Shown: positions 35,151-48,136, numbered from the stretch's first letter. The stretch is DNA of 64,000 bases from Archegozetes longisetosus (GCA_018873245.2 JAEMBT020000009.1:7563288-7627287); one strand, 5' to 3'. Notes: generated by a model not told the origin, from the sequence alone. Program-made: numbers and translations.

Positions 35151-38100
35151 TTATTTATAAAGAACTCTATGGCGGCGCTCATAACAATAAGCACAATAAA
35201 ACTCAGTAATTTTGTCTATTGAAGTTTTCAAACATTTTGTGTGAAACCATTCAAAGCATCGCATGCATTGTACCATCGGTGTTTCATCATCTCTTTGTCG
35301 GCAATAACAGAACACAGAAACTGCTGTTTTGATGGTTGACATTTCTCTACCAGCAAAAACAAGCTCTGGAAATTTAGCGATATGCTCTCCATTTTCAATT
35401 ATTGATACCAAATGAGGGCGCATGAGATCGAGATAATACCGACGGCAGTCTGAAAAATCTCCATTGCATAGGTTTACTGCGTTAGCGATAGCATGTACCT
35501 ATATAGTTACATTTAATGTTAGAGTAAAATATAATTGAATTACGAAACTGTGTTAGTTCTTTTCTCTCAACAAGTAATTTTATAAAGTTTAAATAAAATT
35601 TTATAGACATGCATCAGAATCTAATTATTCGTTGCAACTAGTTTGGATAACTTGCTCAACATATTAATAATTGGGGAAATGTTTGCTTATCTCAGGTTTT
35701 AAACATTTTTAAAAATAATTTTAGAAGTTATTCTTCAATTTGGCGACTTAAAAATTTAATTACAAAAGTTTTACTTACACCACATCTAGCACCATCTAAT
35801 TGATCAGTGACAGTATAAAAGGCAAATTCAAAGTTCTCAAGATTTTCGTGGCATCGGAATAAACTAGAAGTCATAGAAATCAGTTCATGATCCATTATAT
35901 CTGAGTTCAATGAGTCGTAGACATCGATTCTAATAGTTGATTTTGATTCACAATTTCCTCTTATACAAATCCAATGTCTCCTATTCTGCAAATTCAGTAT
36001 TTGCACAAAATTTCCTGATTGAGGAAGTGGTCGAAATCGAGGAATTTTCTGTTGACTCTTGTCATATCTTCCTGTTGATATCATTTATTATGTTAATCAA
36101 GGAATGTTTTAAAATATTATTCATATAATTTAACCAACCTGTTTTTGAATCAACAAGATATAGACCGCAAAGAAGTGGATCTTGAAGACCATGTAGATGA
36201 GGAAATTCAAGCTTTAGTTTATACATCATTCCGATAATGATTCTATCATTGAGCCATTGGTAAATTCCATCAATCTTATCAATTATAAGAGCTCTATCAG
36301 ATTTTGAGAGAGGAATAGGAAAATCTGGCAAATCTACCCAATTGGGATTAATTTCAGTCAAACTTTGAGCATAAACTTCGTCTTCGCCGGACCAAATCTT
36401 AGATTCATAGTCTAATCGATTTAATTTCTCTCATAACAATTGGAAAATCAAAATTTAAAACCACATTATTAAATTTAATAAAAGAAAATGATTGAAAAAT
36501 TATTACCTCAATCTCCGGGGTTTCTGTTTTAATCTTTTTACTAGGACTCTTACTTATAGGTTTAACGACTAGATGTTTATTCGGTCTAACCCTTAAAGAA
36601 GGTTTAGGACGAGATCTTGTTTTTCCAATAGCAGTCAATGTTTGTGAAGGTCTCCCGACGAATTTTTCTCTCAATTGAGGTCTTATATTAGCTATTTCAG
36701 ATGGAATACCAGGTTGTAGTTGTTGGCTTGGTCCAGCATCTCTCATTTCACTCTGTAATGCAGGAGTTGAAATTTCTCGGAATACAGGCGATGGAATATC
36801 TTCAATTGTTTCGTCACTCGAAGTCTCAGATGATAAATCTTTAGCTACTCGAATTTCAACATCTTTTTTCTCAGCGAAAGCTTGGGTCAAATCTCGAACC
36901 ACGGATAACTGGTATCTATAGGTTGTCTGTCCAGCTTTAGATATCACGTTCGCCAACCGGTCAGTTTCAATACGAGCATTCAAAAACTTAGATGTAGACA
37001 TTGGATTGTATTGTTTGCCTTGAGGTGACTTCACGCCAAATTTGGCAATCGGAGAAAGCAATGCTTCGTTTTGAAAGTAGATTTCTTTGTTGAATTGTTG
37101 CTTAATTAAGGATTTCTGAAATAGCGCAACATTCAAGTGTTTTCTTAGTGCGAATAAATGGTAACAAGGGAGTTCTTTATTCACATATCGAAAGCACGAA
37201 CAATTGTCAATCGTAGTCTCAACATCTCTGTGGCCATCGCTTCTTATTTTATAAGTCTCTTGATCTATTTGCTCGAAGCAAAAATTTAAATCTTCATATG
37301 CCATATTCAACTGATCTAAAATATAATCTCCTATTTTCCTAGTGACGATTTCATTTATTAGAGGTTCATATTGCATTACTTCAGGTATATCACTTCTTGA
37401 ATAGAGAGGCAATTTAAATTTTTCACTATGCTGTTTAATAGCCTTCTGTTGTTCAAAATGCGCCAAAGAATTCATTAATGATTGGTAACATTGAAGTAAT
37501 GTGTCCGAATAACTGCCGGGTTCCTTCAGATGATAGTTTTATGACTCTATTCTATTGTTAGTAGCTTCACCTATTTGAATAAGCAAATGAGGGAATTCAA
37601 TCAATATAAATTTTAAATTCAATAAATATTGAACTAAAAGAATACATATGCACTTAATGGTTTTAAAATTCACCTAAGTTAAACTGTTTCTCCCGACAAC
37701 ATTGAAGCCACATTTGTTTACAATTCATCCAATTATTTTCAAAGTAATCAAGGAAGAGAGAATACTTGGCGTAATCCTTTTTCATTCTATTGTAATATTG
37801 ATCGAATTTTTGGATATCGTTTGAATAAACCATTTTTGCAAGTAAAGCTATAATTGTTTAATGTAAAATTATAAGATTTCAAAAAAGATACAATAAAAAA
37901 TTTATTAATGTTTTATAATCTATGAATTTTTAAAAATTCTACTTAATCTTTACCTCTGATTTCTTGCAAAATAGATGAAGGAACTCTTTTCCGTGTTTCA
38001 AGCTTCATTGTCTTGAAAACATGGAACAAACACAATGAAATGTTAGCTGTTGGATAGATTTGCTTAAGCACATCAATTTGTGATTGATTTTTATCAGTCA

Positions 38101-39272
38101 AAATCGTTTTGATATTAATGAAATCAGGATTCTCAGAATTGAACCATTGAAAAAAGTCAGTTATAATATCTATCCTCTTGTCACTGGTTACTAAACCGAA
38201 AGCAACAATTCTCGTTTCTCGATTCGCATCGATTGTTATGATGATATTGACGGCATATTCCGAACGATTAAGATTGAATGTTGTATCAACACAAATTACA
38301 CTTGAAAATATCTCAAAGATCTTTTTCATTGCAGTTGTCTGCCAAAAAATATATTCTAGAACGCCATCATCAGTAGCCAAATATTTGAGAGAGCAAATTT
38401 TATTTGAACTCTGGTCGCTTATCATTGTGTTCAACAAATCTTGAGCATCATTCATGAGTTTAGGCTCTGATATTTAGAATGTAATAAATTTTAAATGAAT
38501 GATTGGAAAAGTGAAATTTATCTTTAGTCGAAAAGATCCTACCTCTTAACTTTAAGCTGATTTTGTAATTATGGATTGCTTTGAGATCTTCGATTCTGTC
38601 AGTTTTCTCAGTGAGAAATTTAAGGATCAAACGAGTATTCGCTTTTGATTTTATCAGATCATCTAATTCAGTTTTGGTTGCGGAATCAGCATGTTTAAGA
38701 GCTCTGTTTCTGTTATAAAAACAATCATTTTCTGTTGTATCGTGATTATTTTTATCGTTGATCTCTAAAACCATCAGTTTTTGTATGGCTCGAATTGCAC
38801 TGATCTTTATAAAAGCTGGACATTTCATCTTGGATGTACTCTGTTTGAGGCGCTTAAAAGTATCGAATATTTTTGAATGATTTATTTGAAAATGAAGTCA
38901 AAAATTTTCTTCAAAAGCGTTGATAAACAAATAATTAAACTTTCACAACAAAAATATAGCATTAACGATGTAATAATAGCTGAATATATTGATTTCTGGA
39001 CAGATATTTTAATTTCGAATGAACTTCGCATTAATTTCGAATCTTACTTGACATGCTTTTGAAATATAACTACCAGAATGCACACACTCTATGATAACAG
39101 CGGCATATTTAAGCTCCTGCTTAAATTTTTTTTCTCCTTTTATCTTCTGGTTCGCATATTCTACAGTTCTAACGTGATTATATCGAAAGAAATGTTGGAA
39201 AGTTCTGTCAGTAAATTCATTCAAAGCCTTCTCCAAATTAACCCAGGTATCGAATGTTGCACTGATTTCCAT
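35151..39272 (-). CDS. MULE transposase, left copy (FAR1-like, MULE, SWIM, C48 protease, PHD)
   Basis: This is the mirror copy of the gene described in detail at 51100-55223 and has the same eight-exon layout read leftwards: start ATG at 39272, stop at 35151. Within it, 38455-37943 carries the catalytic core (DTTFNLN, TDKNQSQ, CLFH), 37475-36405 the SWIM finger and a disordered Ser/Pro/Lys linker, 36361-35728 the C48 protease region, and 35423-35151 the PHD finger. The same in-frame TAA is present, at 37541-37539. The only coding-region difference noticed is outside exons (a homopolymer base in the first intron). Because of the stop, full-length protein is not expected unless read through. 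Confidence 0.85.
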
Positions 39273-39530
39273 TTTGAAACTACTGAATAAAAGATCAACA
39301 TACGTAAAAAACCATTATGTGACTAATTATCAAAGATCAAAGGAATATTTCAAAATGAAGTTCATAAAGCTAGAATATGCTAAAACTAAATAAACAATCT
39401 ATTATAAGTTTTAATGATTTATATTAAATAGAAATTAGTAAAGTTAACAATATTCTTAATGAATGTTGTAACTAGCGATGGAAAATAGAGATATTCTTAA
39501 ATGAACTGCAACAGCACTTTTTTTTTACTT

Positions 39531-39722
39531 AGGTGTCGTTTCTATGTCTAGAGGATCAAAGAGTATATATAAATTGTGTCAATTTTGAGGATCTTATTGC
39601 AAAATACTAAAATATTTCATTGCCGATCTGAATAAATGAAAAATCTTACCAAAAACCTTCTAAAATTGACACTATTCATTTCTACTCTTTAATCCTCTAA
39701 ACAGAGAGACGACACCTAAGTA
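39531..39722. mobile_element. MITE nested in left arm, ~190 bp
   Basis: Inverted ends GGTGTCGT.TCT.TGT.TAGAGGAT enclose an AT-rich centre. It sits just upstream of the transposase start. The counterpart in the right arm is at about 50655-50846. Its inner flank differs between arms by three bases (CACCTAAGTAAA against CACCTAAAAA), one of the few arm differences. Confidence 0.6.
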
Positions 39723-40490
39723 AAAAAAATTAAAGAGCAACAGCAATAACAGCAATATATTCAGCAAATGGTTGCATTAAAATAATCGAAAACTATTCAA
39801 TAAATAGAATTGATAAAAATTGAATCGTTTTTTATTGAAAGTAAAAATTTAGGTTAATTTCAAGATAAAAAACCTTACGAATAAGAAATATTATAATGAT
39901 ATATCCTAAATATCAATTAAATTGGTCTTCTAATTACTTAAAGTTAATGATACATTAAAGCTTATGATATCTGAGCTTCGAGTTTGAGCTTGGGCCAGGC
40001 TCACATACCAGAAAGGGTCGAGCTTGAATTTCAAGTTTTAAAAAATCTCCGAGCCTAGCTTCGAGCCCAGCTCGTTAAATTAGCGCCTGGAGGTCTGTAA
40101 AGCATTTGTACTTCATTACTTTCAAGAACTAACTATTTGATTACTGAACAAATATAAAAATAAACTAATCCTTAATTAAAATAAATTTCTGAACTCTCAA
40201 TAAAAATTTAATAAAAACTAACTCTTAATCCTAAACATATGCAACAATAGATTATTCAAAAATTTAATATTAATGAAATTTATTAGTCAATTTAAATTCA
40301 TAAGCAAATAAAAAACTTTCCTATATGAAAAATGGAAAATTGAGCCTAAATTATAGAATCCAAGTAGAAGGGGAGAAATTTATTCAAAAACAAAAATATA
40401 CTTCGAAGTTCAAGAGCCAGAAAGAAAATATATAGATTAATGTTTTCTAGCAAATCTACAGCCCATTACTATATTGACTACCACTAATTT

Positions 40491-41600
40491 TTAAGGCAAT
40501 TTACGGATAATGAATATGTATAAGCATTGAGTTTGAGATCTCTTTCGAAACATGTGGAAGAGTTCGATCATTATCTCTATTCTCAATGAGAGCTCAAGTA
40601 AAGGATACGATTGTATCAAGCGTTTGACACAATAATTTGACATAAAAATACTGAAAATAATAATTTGATGGCAAAATTCGAAGAACTTGAGAAACATTTG
40701 ATTGATACCAGAGGAAGTCTGGATACAGTTATGATTGAATGTCAAGAATTTATAAACGAATTGAATAATGATTTAGAATTGGGGTGACGACCTCTAATTT
40801 GTCTCATGACGGGACAAAAATATTAAAAGGGGGGACCCTTGCATATAAAAAATGCTACTTTTATTAGTCATTACTCATATTTAGGTGTCAAACAATATAT
40901 TCTAATATTAATGCATAGAAATTTGATTTCAAAGGCATATTTTTTGTTAGAAATGGCATCTTTCAAAGTTCATTCAGAAGTAAGAAATACTGGTTTATAT
41001 CAGATATAAGTCAATACAGAAAAGATTAATTCAATAACTTTTTGGTTTTAGACCACAGATGTTCAAAGCATTAAACTGGATTTCTTAATCCCTTATCATT
41101 TGTAATATAAATTCAATGTTTGAATTTCTAAGAAATATTTTTATAAATACATTTTTCAAAATAAAAGTTGTAAAATAGACAACTAATTGTACCGTCGAGA
41201 GCTTTTGGTCTGGCAGGATTTCTGTCTTTTATCTTTAAAAAAAGACAGGACTGTCCCGTCAAAAACAGAACTAGTGGTCACTCGATTCAGAATAAAATCT
41301 TTGTAGTAAGTCTTATGTAGTGAAATCAAACAATTTTTGCAAATGATTGAAAATAGGAATTGGTTATTGAATTAAATGAATAGAAAAATAGGTTTTTTGT
41401 AAAAAGATATGAACTTAAAGAAAAGTCAATCCTCGAAAAAACAACAAACATTTGAGTCAAAATCTTTTCAAATGCTGAAAGAAAATGAATTATTGATAGC
41501 GAAAACTGATAGCCATTTATTTATTATTGAAGATGAAAATAAGTTCAAAGAATTTCTGTTAAAAAAATAGGAACTTAGAGATTGTTAGCAGATAAACAAG
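40491..41600 (+). pseudogene. Broken coiled-coil-like ORFs on the strand opposite the transposase
   Basis: On the plus strand of the left arm (minus in the right arm, about 48780-49884) short frames encode Glu/Lys/Leu-rich peptides: MAKFEELEKHLIDTRGSL...FINELNNDLELG at 40668-40787 and MNLKKSQSSKKQQTFESK...LLIAKTDSH at 41409-41570. They are interrupted by stops and do not join cleanly. They may be remains of a second element gene or of a captured host gene. I do not recognise the family. Confidence 0.3.
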
Positions 41601-41654
41601 AGTTGTTGATAAAAGAGAATGAATTGCAAGAACTTAATGAATCATTTAATGCAA

Positions 41655-42240
41655 AGTTAAACTTCATTTCAAAAAATTGACAATTGTTTAATTGCTTATT
41701 AAATTTCAAAGGCATGAGCAAAAGGTATGAAAATCACACAACTATATATCTGAAAATAAAATTACAAAAATTTAAGTTATTATCTTAAATAGTTTTCATC
41801 GAGTTAAATTTTTAATTTGACGAGACACATGTTTAAAAACAATTCAAGTAATATCAACTACAAACGATCTATGATTTGAGTTAATTCAGAAAAGTACTCT
41901 GAATACTACTTTTTCAAGTTTTCCATATAGGAAATAAAAATTATTACATATAGTTCCATTTCAATTTTAATGAATATTGAGAAAGTGATGTTCACAACAA
42001 TTTCTCTGAATTAACTGGAATTATTGGTCAGTCTCAATTGGCATTATATGACTTGTTTTTAAAAATGTGCAGTTCATCAAATTAAAAATCTGATAGAGTG
42101 TTCAAGATAATTATTCGAATTTTTATAGTTTTATTTTCACACTTATTGTCCAGTTTTTTGGGGTCATTCTCACCACAGTTGCTCATGCCTTCTAAATTTA
42201 ATATCCAATTAAACGATTCTCAATTTTTTAAAATGAAGTT
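41655..42240. repeat. Foldback element in the left arm
   Basis: Two inverted halves share TTCA.TT.AAAAAATTGA.AAT and AAGGCATGAGCAA, centred near 41,945. One half recurs as an isolated block at 33788-34054, showing that the repeat is dispersed. The right-arm copy is at about 48137-48722. Confidence 0.65.
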
Positions 42241-44149
42241 TAGAAATAAAAAACTTTGTTATATAAAAGAAGTACTGAAAATAAAAGCCTAACTAAGTCC
42301 ATAAAATTGTGACAATAGTTAACATTGAGTATCATGTGTCCTGTATTCATAAAATAGAAAAGTCACTTCAAGTCTAACCAACGTTTCATTGCTAACTAAC
42401 TTCAATAAGAATATTAAATTTAAAACACATAATATTTGAAAGACTCACTTTAATTCAAGTTTTTCAATCCATTTTGTTATTTATTTGATTTTCAATTGTT
42501 CTTTTCGCATATTTTAACGAATTGTCTGAAAGAAAAGTTTTTCACTTGATATTAATCACAACACTTTTGTCACAACAAATGAACGCAATATAAAACTTAT
42601 CAAATCAATACTTTAAAGTTCACAGCAATTAATTTCTGACAATGAAAAAATTAGTATATAACAAACTCAACAACAGAAAGTTTTAAATAAAATGTTTGAT
42701 TTTAAGCATGTATTTATAGGAAAGTTAAGAAAATTTGTTTTGAAAGGATTTGGAAAATTCACTTTAAAACTAAGTAAATAACTCAATCCTATGCAGATGT
42801 TCTCTTAAAGGTTAACAGAATATAAGCATTTGTTTGTTTTGCAGGTCATTTATTTAAAATTTTATATTTGTTAAACTAAAGGGAAAATCATTTTTGAAAT
42901 TAATTTTTAAATTAATTTTTTCTGTACAAATAGCCTCTAACTATATATACAGACTTTTCTGTACAAATAGACTTAGCCAATTAAAATTCGTAATTCAGCA
43001 TAATAAATTTTATTATCAAATAACCAGTTTATTGTTTCAGTAAATTAAATAAAGTTTTCATAGTATCAATTATTAGTTGCTTGAGAATGCATAAATTTCT
43101 AAAGCTTAACAAAATGATTTTGATGAACAAATCAAATACACAAATAATGAATATTATTAACCTTAAAATGAATAAGTGAACGAACAAGACCTTAAAATGT
43201 TAATTTTGACATCAATTTCGAGTTCAATATTAAGTCGTTGCACGAACTTGTATAATAAGATAGCTATTATAGCTAACTTCCTTATGTTACTGTACTCTGA
43301 TTCCTTAATTTTTATTAAGATATATGTTAAAACATGTACGATTTAAATAATTTAACTATTTTTGTACGGTAAATTTAAGGTACCTCATTTAATATATTAG
43401 AATTTTAAAGAATTATAGTATTATAATATATTTCAAAATTGAAAACGAATTTTTTTAAAATAGAGATTATAAAGTTAAAAGAAAATGCTAAGTTTCAATA
43501 TTTATTTTCAAATCACCCAATGTTTGAGGACAATTAATGTAAACATGATTTCATTATCACCATCAACTGATCCATGTCCAAAAATAAATGATAATGAAAT
43601 CATGTTTATATTGGTTTTGCTTGTATTTCTGCAGAGTTTCAAACTGATTTAGTCAAGCTTTTAAAGCCACTTCTTCATGTAGCGCTTCTTAAGCTAAAGT
43701 GGTGTTAGTGACCATGCAATGCATTCAACTGTTGTGGACACCATTTTTGTTTTTATTCATCCTTATATTGAATTTATGTTTAATAAAAGTTCAAGTTAGG
43801 TCTTTTCTAATATTGAACTTTTCTGATAAAACTTTTCTTAAAAGTACGAGTAAAAAGTTTTGGTGTTCGATAGGGTTTGGTTTTTAAATGTCCGCCCTAT
43901 ATATTGCATCCGTTATTTAAAGCTTAATCTTTGGTAGACTTTAACTAACAAGAATTTTTATGACAAACTCAGCACAACCGCGAATTTTTTCTCCGAACCG
44001 AACCCACCCAGCCCAATGAGATCAAAGCTCCTTGGGATTATCGAGAACTAAAAGAATTTTGTCTAGAATAGACTATTTACTTTCTCATTGTCTTAGTTTC
44101 ATGAAGCCAAAGAGGTAGTTACACTTTTAAATTGTGAGGGGTTTTTCGA

Positions 44150-44790
44150 ATATTATCTAATTCTCAAAATAATGACTCTTACATATAATCATACAATATC
44201 ACAATTACATCTCAATTAATTTAGGAGAAAATCTATTTTTAAAATTATAATGGAGTCTATGGAAGAAATCAATCATTTCGAAAAATTGTATTAATCCCAC
44301 CTTATCCAAATTTTCTGAAACAGTATTGAGTGTAGAACTTGAATTTAAAGTTTCAGTCTCGGAAACATCCATTTCAAAAAGTTATACCTACTTTTCTCAT
44401 TTTTCAAAAATGTTTCTGAGACTGAAACTAAATTCAAGTTTTACACTCAATACTGCTTCGGAAAATGAATATAAAGTTGAAAAAATGGTACGTTTTCGAA
44501 AGTCCACTCAGTATTTAAATTGGAGTTTAATTTTCAGTTATTCTTAACTAACTTCCGAGTCGAGAACTAACTTGTCTCTTATAGAGTATTTAGCCCATAT
44601 AGTAATTCGACTCACCAAAGCTTGAGAAAAATCGTGGGAAAATTTCTTATATTTCGATATGATTGATTTCTTTTGTAGACTCCATTGTAATCTTTAAAAA
44701 TATTGATTTTCTCCTAAATTAATTGAGATATAATTTTGATATTGTAGTAGTATATATGAGAGGTATATCTTGATAATAAGATATTCCAAA
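44150..44790. repeat. Foldback repeat in the spacer, ~640 bp
   Basis: Inverted arms pair TTAATTTAGGAGAAAATC, ATGGAGTCTA..GAAGAAATCAATCAT and AGTATTGAGTGTA.AACTTGAATTT with their complements around a centre near 44395. It has no coding sequence beyond the repeat itself. Confidence 0.7.
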
Positions 44791-46326
44791 AAACTCACAA
44801 TATAAGTGCGGCCATCTCTTTAGTCAGTATACTGGTTTTCTTGTGTCAGAATAAAATATCTTAATAAACTTAGTCTTTGAGTATAATTCAATGAATTATG
44901 TCTATTAACCGCGTAGCTTTCCAGTCACCGAAAAAGGTGTCTGATTCCTGAAATATCCGGAGTTGTCCAGCTCTACAATTTATTCGAAATTATCAATACT
45001 TTTGATATGATAGCATATCGTACAATAAACTGTCCGAGTACGCAAGTAAAATATTGACACGATTTTGAGTGGTATTATATAAGTAAAAAATGTTTCAATT
45101 AAACTCTTGGATAATTTTATTTATAAAATTAAAAACCTTACTAACAATTTAGAAATTATAGAAATGTCATTTATTCAAGGAAGCACTCTTGTACTTGCAC
45201 TAAAATTCACAAAATGCTAGCAGAAGAAAAATTTTTGTTGATTTTGCAGCACTCACGATGATTCTGTTTGGTGCAACAAAAATGCAACTTCTAAACTTTC
45301 AGGAAATACGTTTGTTCAAGAAATTAGTGTTGAATATTTTAATTCTACGGGTTTCGTTTCAAGAGCTATATTGAAATGTTTTAAATTTAAAATATTAATT
45401 TTCAAAAACCAAAGTTTTATGATCTAAAAAGGTTATAATATAACATTAGGTTGCTCTTAAATGATGCAAATTATTTTTCGTTAAACTATTTCAGTTAAAT
45501 TACTTTGATCCAAATCTATTTATATAATTAATGGAGAAGTAAAACTAAAAATGGAATAATAAGAGTTTATTACAGGATTTGATTCAAATTTTAAAATAAT
45601 TTCATTAAATATATTGTATTCTAAAAGTTTGTGGAGGTTTTCATTGAAAGGTGAAAAAAGTAAGAATTAAAAATTCACGATTTCTAAAGCTATTATCAAT
45701 ATTGAAATGATGCATATAATAGGCGAATTCCATGAGGGTTCTACTAAAGAATCTAATTACAGAGCGATTGAACTAGAGTTTAAATTGACAAATGTAGTTA
45801 TTATAGTTATACTTCCAATGATGAAAAATTTATGTAAAACTAAACTTCAATACAAAAAATTTTTGTCACATTCCTAACACAAATTTTACACAATATAATA
45901 AATGAGATTAACGTTTTTTCACTTTTATATAAAAATGAAAATAGTCAAATTTATGAAAATGTAGCTAGTAAGGGTGATACAGTATTAATATAATTGCGAC
46001 GGACTATTGAAATTTGTAAGAGTGATTTCATGTAAGTTCTTGTAACCTGAAAGTTATAAATTACGATATTTAAAATTAATGTAAAAAGTAGATAAAACAG
46101 GTAATTTTATTAATAGCAATGATACACAAGTTACGATGCGTGTAATCAGGCACCTCAAGTATATTATACAATACAGAATAGAGTTAAATAATATATAACG
46201 TATGGACTCATCACTCGTTTATATTAATAAAAGGATTAATAAAAATATTTATACTACAGTATTATATACCACGTCTTTTAAAAGTCGACGTTTAACAAAA
46301 ATAATAAAATTAACAACATATCCCTC

Positions 46327-46575
46327 TTAACCTAAAATAAGTGGATGAAAATCGCGTCCAAGACTCTCGTTGAAATTGCAGCAATAGCACGTTCCAAACC
46401 AAAGTCGAAATTGACAATATCTTTTTGGATCGCGGCAAATGGTATCTCTTGCTTCTTTATTATTCCTGTAACAGCGCGCTCGATAACCATCACAGCTTTC
46501 TAGACAGAATGCATTAACAGTATTTTTGCAGACTGATAGTAGCATACAACAAGCGAATATAACTAGTAACTTCAT
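46327..46575 (-). CDS. Small secreted eight-cysteine peptide
   Basis: A single exon of 82 codons begins MKLLVIFACCMLLSVC and has a signal peptide of about 22 residues. The predicted mature part (~60 residues) has eight cysteines spaced C-x3-C-x6-C-x11-C-x6-C-x8-C-x-C-C, with several Arg residues, then an acidic-to-hydrophobic tail ending HPLILG. Four disulfides are likely, giving a compact extracellular peptide. A TATAAATA box lies 63 bp upstream of the ATG, so the gene looks complete with its own promoter. I do not recognise the family; an antimicrobial, effector or venom/saliva-type peptide are all possible and none is shown. It is the only gene in the unique centre of the palindrome and could be cargo of the flanking MULEs. 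Confidence 0.75.
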   Translation of the reverse strand: MKLLVIFACCMLLSVCKNTVNAFCLESCDGYRARCYRNNKEARDTICRDPKRYCQFRLWFGTCYCCNFNESLGRDFHPLILG

Positions 46576-46637
46576 TTTTGAAAGTCAATGAGTCTGTAGT
46601 TAATGTTTGTGCCGTTAGTTTGTTAGAAGTGCCCTAC

Positions 46638-46645
46638 TATTTATA
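46638..46645 (-). promoter_or_regulatory. TATA box of the cysteine-rich peptide gene
   Basis: TATAAATA on the minus strand, in the context AAGTATAAATAGTAGG, lies 63 bp before the ATG. With the usual ~30 bp spacing, transcription would start near 46610 and leave a 5' leader of about 35 nt. Confidence 0.7.
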
Positions 46646-48136
46646 CTTGTTTGGGCGTTAGTATCTTCTAAATAAATATATTGGGTAAAAATTACTTGGG
46701 AACATTGGTCATTATTATAAACATCGATGAGAGAGTCTTAACCAAGTATTTTCAACGAAAAATGACCTAACTCTCTCATTTCATGTTATATCTATTTATC
46801 AGCTAATTGTCTAATAACTGTTCTTTCCTTATTCTTTGCTCTTTTTTTATCTTAATGATAAATGAGTTTAATCTTATTCTAAAACTTAGCATTTTCTTTT
46901 AACTTTATAATCTCTATTTTAAAAAAATTCGTTTTCAATTTTGAAATATATTATAATACTATAATTCTTTAAAATTCTAATATATTAAATGAGGTACCTT
47001 AAATTTACCGTACAAAAATAGTTAAATTATTTAAATCGTACATGTTTTAACATATATCTTAATAAAAATTAAGGAATCAGAGTACAGTAACATAAGGAAG
47101 TTAGCTATAATAGCTATCTTATTATACAAGTTCGTGCAACGACTTAATATTGAACTCGAAATTGATGTCAAAATTAACATTTTAAGGTCTTGTTCGTTCA
47201 CTTATTCATTTTAAGGTTAATAATATTCATTATTTGTGTATTTGATTTGTTCATCAAAATCATTTTGTTAAGCTTTAGAAATTTATGCATTCTCAAGCAA
47301 CTAATAATTGATACTATGAAAACTTTATTTAATTTACTGAAACAATAAACTGGTTATTTGATAATAAAATTTATTATGCTGAATTACGAATTTTAATTGG
47401 CTAAGTCTATTTGTACAGAAAAGTCTGTATATATAGTTAGAGGCTATTTGTACAGAAAAAAATTAATTTAAAAATTAATTTCAAAAATGATTTTCCCTTT
47501 AGTTTAACAAATATAAAATTTTAAATAAATGACCTGCAAAACAAACAAATGCTTATATTCTGTTAACCTTTAAGAGAACATCTGCATAGGATTGAGTTAT
47601 TTACTTAGTTTTAAAGTGAATTTTCCAAATCCTTTCAAAACAAATTTTCTTAACTTTCCTATAAATACATGCTTAAAATCAAACATTTTATTTAAAACTT
47701 TCTGTTGTTGAGTTTGTTATATACTAATTTTTTCATTGTCAGAAATTAATTGCTGTGAACTTTAAAGTATTGATTTGATAAGTTTTATATTGCGTTCATT
47801 TGTTGTGACAAAAGTGTTGTGATTAATATCAAGTGAAAAACTTTTCTTTCAGACAATTCGTTAAAATATGCGAAAAGAACAATTGAAAATCAAATAAATA
47901 ACAAAATGGATTGAAAAACTTGAATTAAAGTGAGTCTTTCAAATATTATGTGTTTTAAATTTAATATTCTTATTGAAGTTAGTTAGCAATGAAACGTTGG
48001 TTAGACTTGAAGTGACTTTTCTATTTTATGAATACAGGACACATGATACTCAATGTTAACTATTGTCACAATTTTATGGACTTAGTTAGGCTTTTATTTT
48101 CAGTACTTCTTTTATATAACAAAGTTTTTTATTTCT

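Larger units (their letters stand above)
34055..42978 (-). mobile_element. Mutator-like (MULE) DNA transposon, left copy, ~8.9 kb
   Basis: Terminal repeats are GGTAGTGTCTATTTGTACAG at the outer end and, on the opposite strand, GGCTAAGTCTATTTGTACAG at the inner end (16 of 20 matching). A second TCTATTTGTACAG-like word lies just inside the inner end. The element contains the eight-exon transposase gene, two foldback elements, a MITE and traces of coiled-coil ORFs. No 8-10 bp target duplication is visible around this copy (left flank ends AGTAAAAC). Confidence 0.8.
34055..43495 (-). repeat. Left arm of giant inverted repeat (~9.44 kb)
   Basis: This arm is the reverse complement of 46882-56321; coordinates of matching points sum to about 90372-90378 throughout. 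Observed differences are few and are mostly small indels: a homopolymer base near 38,875, three bases near 39,720, and two bases near 34,420. The outer end coincides with the MULE terminal repeat and the inner end runs ~517 bp past the inner repeat. The arm holds the MULE plus nested repeats listed separately. Confidence 0.95.
43496..46881. other. Unique spacer at the centre of the palindrome
   Basis: This 3.4 kb is present once. From left it contains a small hairpin (AACATGATTTCATTATCA and complement, about 43540-43610), a foldback at 44150-44790, about 1.5 kb of unremarkable AT-rich DNA (44800-46320), and the cysteine-rich peptide gene. No MULE sequence was seen. Confidence 0.7.

Noticed and set aside
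42098..42292. 64-codon ORF present in both arms (also 48086-48280) with hydrophobic start
   Set aside because: It lies in a foldback arm that recurs at 33788-34054, where the frame is broken; a repeat-derived chance ORF is more likely.
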